In this document: piece after piece, positions 1-8,595 of the stretch
Position numbering within the stretch: the first letter of the stretch is position 1
How the letters are laid out: each line of letters starts with the position of its first letter
Assembly (NCBI GenBank): GCA_043721775.1
Contig: JAYSQA010000337.1
Coordinates: 1 to 10,147, forward strand
Length of the DNA: 10,147 nucleotides
Reading direction: 5' to 3'
DNA from: Stagnihabitans sp043721775
GTDB lineage: Bacteria; Pseudomonadota; Alphaproteobacteria; Rhodobacterales; Rhodobacteraceae
The notes under the pieces: model-generated
What the model was told of the DNA's origin: nothing
The model's database searches: none
The model's input: the letters and a program-made list of their open reading frames with translations, nothing else
Position numbers and translations under genes: made by a program

Positions 1-217
1 TGTTGTCGAAAATGTCGGCACTTGCGTCGTGCTCCTGTCCTGCAGGTCGGCATGGCCCGAACGGGGATCGGACGGGCCTGTCTTGACCGTGGCCTCATAA
101 CGTTAAGGATCGGTTTTCTGCGCCGATCTTCAAGGGCTAATTCAAAGGAAAATGCACTTGAGGGGTGTGTGACCCAAAAAAGTGATGGGCCCCGATCAGA
201 AGTAGGTCAGAAGTAGG
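1..217. other. Left-edge non-coding flank with no supported gene
   Basis: I find no gene here. A plus-strand frame stays open to about 216, but its translation is rich in Arg, Gly and Cys, has no recognisable domain and no Shine-Dalgarno site, so I treat it as chance. The hexamer GATCGG or its complement CCGATC occurs four times: at 66-71 and 108-113 in one orientation, and at 123-128 and 192-197 in the other. The pair 108-113/123-128 could form a 6-bp stem with a 9-base loop. On the minus strand this is the region downstream of gloB, but no stem followed by a T-tract is visible, so I do not call a terminator. The window starts before any neighbouring gene can be identified. Confidence 0.5.
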
Positions 218-224
218 TCAGAAC
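196..224. repeat. 11-bp tandem repeat across the gloB stop codon
   Basis: The 11-base unit TCAGAAGTAGG occurs at 196-206 and again at 207-217, followed by a partial third copy TCAGAA at 218-223. The TCA at 218-220 is the gloB stop codon (TGA on the minus strand), so the array begins in the last codon of gloB and extends downstream of it. It looks like a replication-slippage duplication. Extra whole copies after the stop would not change the protein. Confidence 0.85.
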
Positions 225-985
225 TTGTCCTTGCGCGCCCGGATTTCCGCGAAAACCTCGGCGTCAGTTGCCGCTAACATGCCGATGGCCGCCTTAACCT
301 GCGGCAGTCCGGCGCGCAAAAACGGATTGGTCGCCAGTTCCTCGGACAAAAGCGAGGGCACGGTGGCCTCGTTCGCCGCCCGCGCCTGCGCCACGCGGGC
401 GATCCTTGCGGTCAGGGCGGTGTTGTCAGGCTCGATGGTCGCGGCAAAACGCAGGTTCGACGTCGTGTATTCGTGGCCCGAACAAATCAGTGTTTCACCC
501 GGCAGGGCGGCAAGCTTGGCAAGCGAGGCCCACATGATGGCCGGTCTCCCTTCAAACAACCTGCCGCAGCCGCCGGCCATCAGGCTGTCGGCGGTGAAGG
601 CCAGGCCAGAGGTTGGGAAGATGAAGGCGATATGGCCGGTGGTGTGGCCCGATACGTCGATGACGTGCCCGGTTTGCCCTCCGACGGTGACGTGGTCGCC
701 CTCTGTCAGCGCGCGGTCAAGCGGCGGCAGGCGGTGTGCGTCAGCGGCGGCGCCCAGAACCCTGGCGCCCGTCGCTGCAACCATGTCCGGCACGCCTTGA
801 ATGTGGTCGGAATGGTGGTGGGTCAGAAAGATTTGCCCAAGATGCCAGCCGCGCTCTGCAAGGGCCGTCAGAATCGGGGCGGCCTCGGGCGCATCGACAA
901 GGGCCGTTTGCCCGGATGCCTCATCGTGGATCAGGTAAGCGTAATTGTCTTTCAGGCAGGGGATCGTCACGAGGGTCAGCGACAT
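218..985 (-). CDS. gloB: Hydroxyacylglutathione hydrolase (glyoxalase II)
   Basis: This 255-residue cytosolic metallo-beta-lactamase-fold enzyme hydrolyses S-D-lactoylglutathione to D-lactate and glutathione, the second step of methylglyoxal detoxification. The dinuclear metal site is visible: THHHSDH at residues 55-61, a further His at 114 in GHTTGH, an Asp at 133, and His171 in SGHEYT. The C-terminal part contains TNPFLR, typical of the glutathione-binding domain. Length matches the family, usually about 250-260 residues. I chose the ATG at 985 because AAGGAA lies about six bases upstream and the protein then begins MSLTLVTIPCLKDNYAY, as homologs do. An upstream ATG at 1018 would add eleven residues unlike the family. 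The gene is divergent from the methyltransferase gene at 1079, with 93 bases between them. The usual Gly before the metal-binding Asp is Ala here (TAD rather than TGD), a mild variation. Confidence 0.95.
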   Translation of the reverse strand: MSLTLVTIPCLKDNYAYLIHDEASGQTALVDAPEAAPILTALAERGWHLGQIFLTHHHSDHIQGVPDMVAATGARVLGAAADAHRLPPLDRALTEGDHVTVGGQTGHVIDVSGHTTGHIAFIFPTSGLAFTADSLMAGGCGRLFEGRPAIMWASLAKLAALPGETLICSGHEYTTSNLRFAATIEPDNTALTARIARVAQARAANEATVPSLLSEELATNPFLRAGLPQVKAAIGMLAATDAEVFAEIRARKDKF

Positions 986-1078
986 CGGGTGTTCCTTGCG
1001 GCTTGGAAAGCCTTCCATGGCAATCAGGGGGCGAATGGCTATGATGGCCTAATGTGGCCCTGACGTGTGATACCTGCA

Positions 1079-1873
1079 ATGCATATGGACGTTCTGGACT
1101 TACGGAATTTTTACTACCGCACGGCACTTGGCCGGGTGGCGCAGCGCGCGATCCGCGAGCGGGTGGTAGAGTTGTGGCCGCCACGCGCGGGGCAGACCAT
1201 GGTGGGCTTTGGCTTTGCCGTGCCGTTGCTGCGGCCTTACCTGACGCAGGCGCGCCGGGTGATCAGTCTGATGCCCGCGCCCCAAGGGGTGATGCCCTGG
1301 CCGCTTGGAGAGCCGAATGTCAGCCTTTTGTGTGAAGACAGCGAATGGCCGCTGGCGACAGGCTTTGTCGACCGCCTGATCCTGATGCACGGGTTGGAGA
1401 CGTCCGACAACTCGGCAGCAGTGCTTGAAGAAAGCTACCGCGTCCTTGGCCCCGGTGGTCGTGCGCTATTCATCGTGCCGAACCGTCTGGGCCTTTGGGC
1501 GCGCGGCGACAGCACTCCCTTCGGCTTTGGCCGCCCCTATTCGATGGGCCAGATGGAGGCGGAACTGAAACGCCACGGCTTTATGCCCGAACGCGTGATG
1601 ACGGCCCTGTTCGCGCCGCCGTCGCTGCGGCGGTTCTGGCTGCGCACCTCAGGCTTTTGGGAATGGGCCGGGCGCAATGCGCCCTGGCTCGCGGGCGGTG
1701 TGCTGATCGTAGAGGCCTCCAAACAGGTCTATGCACCGACGCGTGGCGGCATCGCGGCCATGGTGCGAAGACCGCTTCGGGCACTGGAGGGGATTCCGGC
1801 AGCCGTCCCCGTACCACGGCTTGAACTGAAAGAATCGGCCCGGATTCCGGGGGAAGTCATCCCAAAGTCGTAG
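1079..1873 (+). CDS. Class I SAM-dependent methyltransferase-like protein (type 11)
   Basis: The 264-residue product resembles Methyltransf_11-type proteins, probably cytosolic, substrate unknown. Family evidence is mainly in the middle: WPLATGFVDRLILMHGLE at residues 90-107 corresponds to the acidic motif and the strand that follows it, and EESYRVLGPGGRALFIVPNR at 118-137 is the typical post-motif. The SAM-binding glycine loop is degenerate: residues 42-51 read VGFGFAVPLL instead of a GxGxG loop, so SAM binding is inferred rather than shown. The tail from about residue 225 is basic and proline-rich and looks disordered. I chose ATG 1079 (MHMDVLDLRNFYY). ATG 1085 or GTG 1067 are also possible, and none has a strong Shine-Dalgarno site. 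The gene is divergent from gloB and lies upstream of the atp operon in the same direction. A shared gloB-side promoter region is likely, but a link to glyoxalase function is only a guess. Confidence 0.8.
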   Translation: MHMDVLDLRNFYYRTALGRVAQRAIRERVVELWPPRAGQTMVGFGFAVPLLRPYLTQARRVISLMPAPQGVMPWPLGEPNVSLLCEDSEWPLATGFVDRLILMHGLETSDNSAAVLEESYRVLGPGGRALFIVPNRLGLWARGDSTPFGFGRPYSMGQMEAELKRHGFMPERVMTALFAPPSLRRFWLRTSGFWEWAGRNAPWLAGGVLIVEASKQVYAPTRGGIAAMVRRPLRALEGIPAAVPVPRLELKESARIPGEVIPKS

Positions 1874-1964
1874 CCCTGCGACGAAGTGCCACCCTTGGCG
1901 GGTACAGGCTTTGGGACAAGCGCAACAGAGCCGATTTCAACGCGCGCACAGGCGGGATTCTTGG

Positions 1965-1993
1965 TTGCGAGGTTCCAAGTGCTCTGCTATGGA
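1965..1993 (+). promoter_or_regulatory. Weak sigma-70-like promoter candidate for the atp operon
   Basis: TTGCGA at 1965-1970 and TATGGA at 1988-1993 are separated by 17 bases in the 222-base gap before atpH. The match is only four of six and three of six to the consensus, although loose -10 boxes are common in Rhodobacterales. Transcription would start near 2000, leaving a leader of about 95 bases. A promoter for the five-gene operon is expected in this gap, but the exact boxes are uncertain. Confidence 0.25.
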
Positions 1994-2012
1994 CGCCGCA
2001 ATCTCAAAGAGA

Positions 2013-2031
2013 CGCAGACACTATGTGTGCG
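2013..2031 (+). promoter_or_regulatory. Possible hairpin in the atp leader
   Basis: CGC at 2013-2015 can pair with GCG at 2029-2031. After a two-base AG bulge, ACAC at 2018-2021 pairs with GTGT at 2025-2028 around a TAT loop. This gives seven pairs in a compact stem shortly downstream of the proposed start of transcription. Function is unknown and the stem could be chance. Confidence 0.3.
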
Positions 2032-2049
2032 CCAACGGAGGCTCTTGAT

Positions 2050-2082
2050 CTGTCCCAAAGGCAGGCGAAAGGGCCCAGACAG
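2050..2082 (+). promoter_or_regulatory. Possible hairpin ending next to the atpH ribosome binding site
   Basis: CTGTC at 2050-2054 is complementary to GACAG at 2078-2082, and inside this GGC at 2060-2062 can pair with GCC at 2073-2075. The 3' arm ends one base before the Shine-Dalgarno sequence GGAAGGG (2084-2090) of atpH. Such a position could affect translation, but the stem is short and I infer it by eye only. Confidence 0.25.
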
Positions 2083-2083
2083 C

Positions 2084-2098
2084 GGAAGGGTTGACGTG
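2084..2098 (+). promoter_or_regulatory. Ribosome binding site that sets the GTG start of atpH
   Basis: GGAAGGG at 2084-2090 is followed by five bases and GTG at 2096-2098. The reading frame is open for another 70 codons upstream, so this site decides the start. The protein then begins MSETASISLSIAGRYA, as delta subunits of this group do. Confidence 0.75.
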
Positions 2099-2655
2099 TC
2101 GGAAACAGCATCCATCTCCCTCAGCATCGCCGGGCGCTACGCCCAGGCTCTATTTGAACTGGCAAAGGAAGACGGCGCTTTGATGGCGCTGGAAGCCGAT
2201 GCCGATGCTTTGGGCGCGGTTCTGACCGAAAGCCCCGAGTTGGCCGCGATGATCGCCTCGCCTGTTGTGGGCAGGGACGAGCAAAGCGCTGCCATGGCGG
2301 CGGTTGCCGCCCAAATGGGGCTTTCGACGCTGACTCAGAACACTTTGGCGCTGATGGCGCAAAAGCGTCGTCTGTTCATCTTGCCGCAGCTTGTGCAGAA
2401 CCTGAAAGCCCGCATCGCCACCGAAAAGGGCGAAGTGACGGCAGAGGTGACCTCGGCTTCGGCGCTGACCGCCGGGCAGAGTGATGCGCTGGTGGCCACG
2501 CTGAAGGGGAACTTCGGCAAAGACGTCAAATTGAACACCACTGTCGATGAAAGCCTCATCGGCGGTCTTATCGTCAAGCTGGGCTCGACCATGATCGACA
2601 CGTCGGTCAAGGCCAAGCTCGCGGCACTCCAGAATGCAATGAAAGAGGTTGGGTG

Positions 2656-2656
<1 letters not shown>
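2096..2656 (+). CDS. atpH: F1 ATP synthase delta subunit
   Basis: The 186-residue delta subunit (OSCP homolog) sits on top of the F1 head and ties it to the peripheral stalk b subunits of F0 on the cytoplasmic side of the inner membrane. The N-terminal helical domain shows the signature GRYAQALFELA at residues 13-23. The C-terminal signature DESLIGGLIVKLGSTMID lies at 151-168, followed by a short helix ending in LAALQNAMKEVG. Length is normal for the family (about 175-190). The start is GTG at 2096, supported by a good Shine-Dalgarno site. An in-frame ATG at 1886 would add 70 residues with no similarity to delta subunits. This is the first gene of the operon, and its TGA stop shares one base with the ATG of atpA (TGATG), which implies translational coupling. 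Confidence 0.95.
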
Positions 2657-4194
<1,538 letters not shown>

Positions 4195-4215
4195 TTCAGG
4201 TCCGGGAGCAGCAAA

Positions 4216-5085
4216 ATGCCCAGCTTGAAGGACTTGAAGAACCGGATCAGCAGCGTCAAGAACACGCGCAAGATCACGAAGGCCATGCAAATGGTGGCAG
4301 CGGCGAAACTTCGCCGAGCCCAGGATGCCGCAGTTGCTGCAAGGCCCTATGCCGAGCGGATGATTTCGGTGATGGCCGGGCTTTCCGCCTCGGCAGGCTC
4401 CAGCGATGGCGCTCCCCGGCTTCTGGCCGGGAGTGGCGCGGACAAAGTGCATCTTCTGGTCGTGATGACCTCAGAGCGCGGGCTGTGCGGTGGTTTCAAC
4501 ACCACCATCGTCCGCCTGGCCAAGGCGAAGATTGCCGAACTGCGGGGCCAAGGCAAGACGATCAAGATCCTGACCGTCGGCAAAAAGGGCCGTGAGCAGA
4601 TGAAGCGGGAATATGGCCAGTACTACGTCGGCCATGTTGACCTGACGGAAGTGAAGCGCGTGGGTTACGTCAATGCGCGTGACATCACCCGCGACATTCT
4701 GGCCCGCTTTGCCGCTGGCGAATGCGATGTTGTGACGCTGTTCTACAACCGCTTCCAGTCGGTGATCAGCCAGATACCTACCGCACAGCAAGTGATCCCG
4801 GCACACTTTGAAGGCGCCGCTGCTCCTTCGACCTCGTATGACTACGAGCCGTCGGAAGAGGCGATCTTGGCCGACCTGCTGCCGCGTGCCGTGGCAACCC
4901 AGGTCTTCACCGCGCTGCTGGAGAATGCGGCATCTGAACAAGGTGCCAGGATGTCTGCGATGGACAATGCCACCCGTAACGCGGGCGACATGATCAACAA
5001 GTTGACCATCGTGTACAACCGCTCGCGTCAGGCTGCGATCACCAAGGAACTTATCGAAATCATTTCGGGCGCCGAGGCGCTCTGA
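4216..5085 (+). CDS. atpG: F1 ATP synthase gamma subunit
   Basis: The 289-residue gamma subunit is the rotating central shaft whose two long terminal helices turn inside the alpha3-beta3 ring and drive binding changes. The N-terminal coiled-coil helix is clear (MPSLKDLKNRISSVKNTRKI, then TKAMQMVAAAKLRRAQ up to residue 36). The central Rossmann-like domain shows SERGLCGGFN at 86-95. The C-terminal helix carries the family signature around MSAMDNATRNAGDMI, continuing to NKLTIVYNRSRQAAITKEL and IEIISGAEAL. The length is typical. ATG 4216 is preceded by GGGAG about seven bases upstream. It lies 21 bases after atpA and 17 bases before atpD, as expected for an operon gene. Confidence 0.97.
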   Translation: MPSLKDLKNRISSVKNTRKITKAMQMVAAAKLRRAQDAAVAARPYAERMISVMAGLSASAGSSDGAPRLLAGSGADKVHLLVVMTSERGLCGGFNTTIVRLAKAKIAELRGQGKTIKILTVGKKGREQMKREYGQYYVGHVDLTEVKRVGYVNARDITRDILARFAAGECDVVTLFYNRFQSVISQIPTAQQVIPAHFEGAAAPSTSYDYEPSEEAILADLLPRAVATQVFTALLENAASEQGARMSAMDNATRNAGDMINKLTIVYNRSRQAAITKELIEIISGAEAL

Positions 5086-5102
5086 GGAACCGGAGAGACG
5101 TT

Positions 5103-6521
<1,419 letters not shown>

Positions 6522-6530
6522 GAGGGCATC

Positions 6531-6926
6531 ATGGCAGGCACCCTGCAATTCGACCTCGTCAGCCCGGAACGCCGTCTGGCGTCCCTCGCTGCGACCGAGG
6601 TTCAGATCCCGGGCGCCGAGGGCGACCTGACCGCGATGGCGGGGCACGCGCCCGTCCTCGTGGGGTTGCGTCCCGGCATCCTGCGCGCGATTGGCGCTGA
6701 GGGCGCCAAGGCCTATGTGGTGACCGGTGGGTTTGCCGAAGTCAGTGCTAGCGGTGTTACGGTTCTGGCCGAACTTGCCGTTCCGGTGGAAGAGGCGACG
6801 CCCGCGATGCTGGACAAACTGCTGGCAGACGCCTCCGAAGCGGCTGCCGTCAACCCCAACCGCGATGCGGCAGACAAGACGGTGGCCGATCTGGTGGCGC
6901 TGAAAGCGTCCTTGGCAGCGCACTGA
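6531..6926 (+). CDS. atpC: F1 ATP synthase epsilon subunit
   Basis: The 131-residue epsilon subunit binds the base of gamma, links it to the c-ring and can inhibit ATP hydrolysis. The N-terminal beta-sandwich domain spans about residues 1-87 and shows the family pattern GAEGDLTAMAGHAPVLVGLRP at 28-48. The C-terminal part (about 88-131) is alanine-rich and helical but short, consistent with alphaproteobacterial epsilon subunits that have a reduced helical hairpin. A Shine-Dalgarno GAGG lies five bases before the ATG. It is the last gene of the operon, 24 bases before the terminator stem. Confidence 0.95.
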   Translation: MAGTLQFDLVSPERRLASLAATEVQIPGAEGDLTAMAGHAPVLVGLRPGILRAIGAEGAKAYVVTGGFAEVSASGVTVLAELAVPVEEATPAMLDKLLADASEAAAVNPNRDAADKTVADLVALKASLAAH

Positions 6927-6949
6927 TCAAACGCGGTCTGAAAAACGGT

Positions 6950-6983
6950 AAAGGCCCTGCGCTTGCGGGGTCTTTTGTTTTTC
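6950..6983 (+). terminator. Rho-independent terminator of the atp operon
   Basis: AAAGGCCCTGC at 6950-6960 pairs with GCGGGGTCTTT at 6965-6975 around a GCTT loop. This gives an 11-bp stem with two G-T wobbles, followed by a T-rich tract to about 6982. It starts 24 bases after the atpC stop, the expected place for the end of the operon transcript. Confidence 0.85.
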
Positions 6984-7050
6984 TGCCAATTTGTTAACGA
7001 GATTATGACATCCCCTGCTGCACTGGCATGCACAACAAAGGCGCTGAGGC

Positions 7051-7401
7051 ATGAAACGCATCACTTCTGGTAAGATCGGCATTGACCGAGGCGAGAAGGT
7101 CCTGTTCTCGGACTTTGCGGATGGCGGACCGATGTGGACGGGGCAGGGCGAACGCGAAAGTCGGCATGTCGTGACCTTCAAAGAGGCTTTCACGCAAGAA
7201 CCCGTGGTGATGGTCGGCATTTCAATGTGGGACATTGACCACAGGCACACGTCACGCGCCGATATCTCGGCCGAGAACGTCACGCGGAACGGGTTTGAAC
7301 TGGTGTTCAAGACCTGGGGCGATACCCGCATTGCCCGCGTCCGTGCCGAATGGACGGCGATCGGTGCCCTGCGCGACGATGACGACTGGGAGATTGCTTG
7401 A
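7051..7401 (+). CDS. Small H-type lectin domain protein
   Basis: The 116-residue product looks like a stand-alone H-type lectin domain, the beta-sandwich fold known from snail agglutinin and discoidin C-terminal domains, which bind N-acetylgalactosamine or related sugars. Visible family features in order: an early glycine-rich and aromatic segment with MWTGQGERESRHVVTF (28-43), FTQEPVVMVGISMWDID (47-63), NVTRNGFELVFKTWGDT (76-92) and the closing strand VRAEWTAIG (97-105). The end is acidic with four consecutive Asp at 109-112. There is no signal peptide or membrane segment, so it is probably cytosolic, or exported by a route not visible here. Sugar binding is inferred from the fold only. The ATG at 7051 has AAAGG about ten bases upstream. 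The gene follows the atp terminator and is convergent with prs. Its promoter probably lies in 6984-7050, where I see only a weak -10-like GATTAT at 7001-7006. Confidence 0.75.
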   Translation: MKRITSGKIGIDRGEKVLFSDFADGGPMWTGQGERESRHVVTFKEAFTQEPVVMVGISMWDIDHRHTSRADISAENVTRNGFELVFKTWGDTRIARVRAEWTAIGALRDDDDWEIA

Positions 7402-7411
7402 TTTAGGTAGG

Positions 7412-7428
7412 ATGGGCAGTCTGCCCAT
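7412..7428. terminator. Palindrome between convergent genes, possible bidirectional terminator
   Basis: ATGGGCA at 7412-7418 is perfectly complementary to TGCCCAT at 7422-7428 around GTC. It sits in the 40-base gap between the stop of the lectin gene and the stop of prs, where a shared terminator would be expected. No T-tract follows on either strand, so intrinsic termination is doubtful. Confidence 0.4.
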
Positions 7429-7441
7429 GCCTCGGGCGCCG

Positions 7442-8461
7442 TCAGTTGCGCTGGTACATGCCTTCATAAATCGGCACGAGGGTTTCCGTCTCGAACAATG
7501 ATGACACCGAAGTGCCATTCCAGATGTTCAGGATGGCTTGGGCAAACATCGGTGCGGTTGGTACGATGCGAATGTTGGCGGCATTGCGCACCTCTTCGCT
7601 CGGCTCGATGGAATCGGTGATCACCAGCGACTTCATCGCTGAACCTGCCACCCGGGCCACGGCTCCGTTCGACAGCACCCCGTGGGTGATATAGGCATGC
7701 ACTTCCTTGGCCCCGCTTTTCATCAGCAAATCCGCAGCCTTGCACAGAGTCCCGGCAGTATCGCAAATATCGTCGACAATGACGCAAACCTTGCCTTCGA
7801 CGTTGCCGATCACCGTCATCTCTGCCACTTCCCCGGCCTTCTCGCGCCGCTTGTCGACGATGGCGAGCGGGGCGTTGATCCGCTTGGCCAATTCCCGCGC
7901 CCGCGCCACACCGCCAACATCGGGTGAGATGACCATGATGTCGGCCATCTTGTCCTTGAAATTGTGCTCGATATCCAAGGCAAACACCGGCGAGGCGTAC
8001 AGGTTGTCCACCGGAATGTCAAAAAACCCCTGAATCTGCGCCGCGTGCAGGTCCAGCGTCAGAACCCGGTCAATCCCGGCTTCAGCTATCAGGTTGGCGA
8101 CCAGTTTGGCCGAGATCGGCGTGCGGGCCTTGGCGCGGCGGTCTTGGCGGGCATAGCCGAAATATGGGATGACGGCGGTAATCCTGTCGGCGGACGACCG
8201 GCGCAGCGCATCCGACATGATCAGCAATTCCATCAGGTTGTCATTCGCCGGGTTCGAGGTGGGCTGGATGATGTACATGTCTTCGCCCCGGACATTCTCG
8301 TAAACCTCAACGAAAATCTCCTGATCGTTGAAGCGTTCGACCCTGGCGTCGACAAGGTTGACGGACATGCCGCGATGCATCGACATGCGACGGGCGATGG
8401 CTTTGGCCAAAGTCATGTTGGCATTGCCGGCAATAAGCTTCGGCTCGGTGATGACAGGCAT
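7442..8461 (-). CDS. prs: Ribose-phosphate pyrophosphokinase (PRPP synthetase, class I)
   Basis: The 339-residue cytosolic enzyme transfers pyrophosphate from ATP to ribose 5-phosphate to make PRPP, the precursor for purines, pyrimidines, NAD, histidine and tryptophan. Recognised motifs: FNDQE at residues 44-48 and PYFGYARQDRR at 99-109 (ATP and ribose phosphate handling), DLHAAQIQGFF at 137-147 with the catalytic-region His, the flexible-loop basic motif KRRE at 204-207, and the PRPP-binding loop VIVDDICDTAGTL at 227-239. It is slightly longer than the usual 310-320 residues, through a longer N-terminus and a tail ending in GMYQRN. I chose ATG 8461 because AAGGA lies six bases upstream and the sequence then begins MPVITEPKLIAGNAN. 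An ATG at 8554 would add 31 unlikely residues. It is convergent with the lectin gene and divergent from the isomerase gene, with 134 bases between their starts. Confidence 0.96.
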   Translation of the reverse strand: MPVITEPKLIAGNANMTLAKAIARRMSMHRGMSVNLVDARVERFNDQEIFVEVYENVRGEDMYIIQPTSNPANDNLMELLIMSDALRRSSADRITAVIPYFGYARQDRRAKARTPISAKLVANLIAEAGIDRVLTLDLHAAQIQGFFDIPVDNLYASPVFALDIEHNFKDKMADIMVISPDVGGVARARELAKRINAPLAIVDKRREKAGEVAEMTVIGNVEGKVCVIVDDICDTAGTLCKAADLLMKSGAKEVHAYITHGVLSNGAVARVAGSAMKSLVITDSIEPSEEVRNAANIRIVPTAPMFAQAILNIWNGTSVSSLFETETLVPIYEGMYQRN

Positions 8462-8501
8462 AAGGTATCCTTGGCGCTCAGTGTCAGGCGTTGCGGGCTT
8501 G

Positions 8502-8519
8502 CGTGACGGAATCGTGACG
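8502..8519. repeat. Pair of CGTGACG direct repeats next to a -35 box
   Basis: CGTGACG occurs at 8502-8508 and 8513-8519, an exact 11-base period, about one helical turn. The second copy ends directly before TTGACA at 8520. This is the arrangement of a site for an activator or a dimeric regulator, but the protein is unknown and a chance pair cannot be excluded. Confidence 0.5.
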
Positions 8520-8547
8520 TTGACACCGCTTATCAACCTTCTAGGGT
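8520..8547 (+). promoter_or_regulatory. Sigma-70-like promoter of the isomerase-hydrolase pair
   Basis: TTGACA at 8520-8525 is a perfect -35 box. TAGGGT at 8542-8547, after a 16-base spacer, keeps the first T, the A and the last T of the -10 consensus. Transcription would begin near 8554, about 40 bases before the ATG at 8596. The -10 part is weak, so the assignment rests mainly on the -35 box and the position in the gap between divergent genes. Confidence 0.5.
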
Positions 8548-8560
8548 CTTGCAAAGGTTG
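8534..8560. repeat. Inverted repeat over the -10 region, possible operator
   Basis: CAACCTT at 8534-8540 and AAGGTTG at 8554-8560 form a perfect 7-bp inverted repeat with 13 bases between. It straddles the proposed -10 box and start site, where a repressor would block transcription. The arm centres are 20 bases apart, about two helical turns. The regulator is not identifiable from this window. Confidence 0.4.
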
Positions 8561-8595
8561 GGTCTAGAAAAGCTTGGGGCAGGGGGGCGCGTCAG

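Noticed and set aside
22..216. A 64-codon plus-strand frame at the left edge
   Set aside because: It has no Shine-Dalgarno site, odd composition and no domain, and it ends in the 11-bp tandem repeat.
1000..1012. Small inverted repeat GGCTT-GGA-AAGCC between gloB and the methyltransferase gene
   Set aside because: Five-base arms are expected by chance in GC-rich DNA and no promoter box could be tied to it.
1886..2095. A 70-codon N-terminal extension of atpH from ATG 1886
   Set aside because: The translation has no similarity to delta subunits, and a good Shine-Dalgarno site precedes the GTG at 2096, where the family N-terminus begins.
8508..8536. A minus-strand prs promoter with TTGATA at 8531-8536 and GATTCC at 8508-8513
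   Set aside because: The -35 box is good, but the -10 box matches only two of six bases, so I do not list it as a feature.
8462..8554. A 31-residue N-terminal extension of prs
   Set aside because: The extra residues are unlike PRPP synthetases, while ATG 8461 has a well-spaced AAGGA site and a family-like start.
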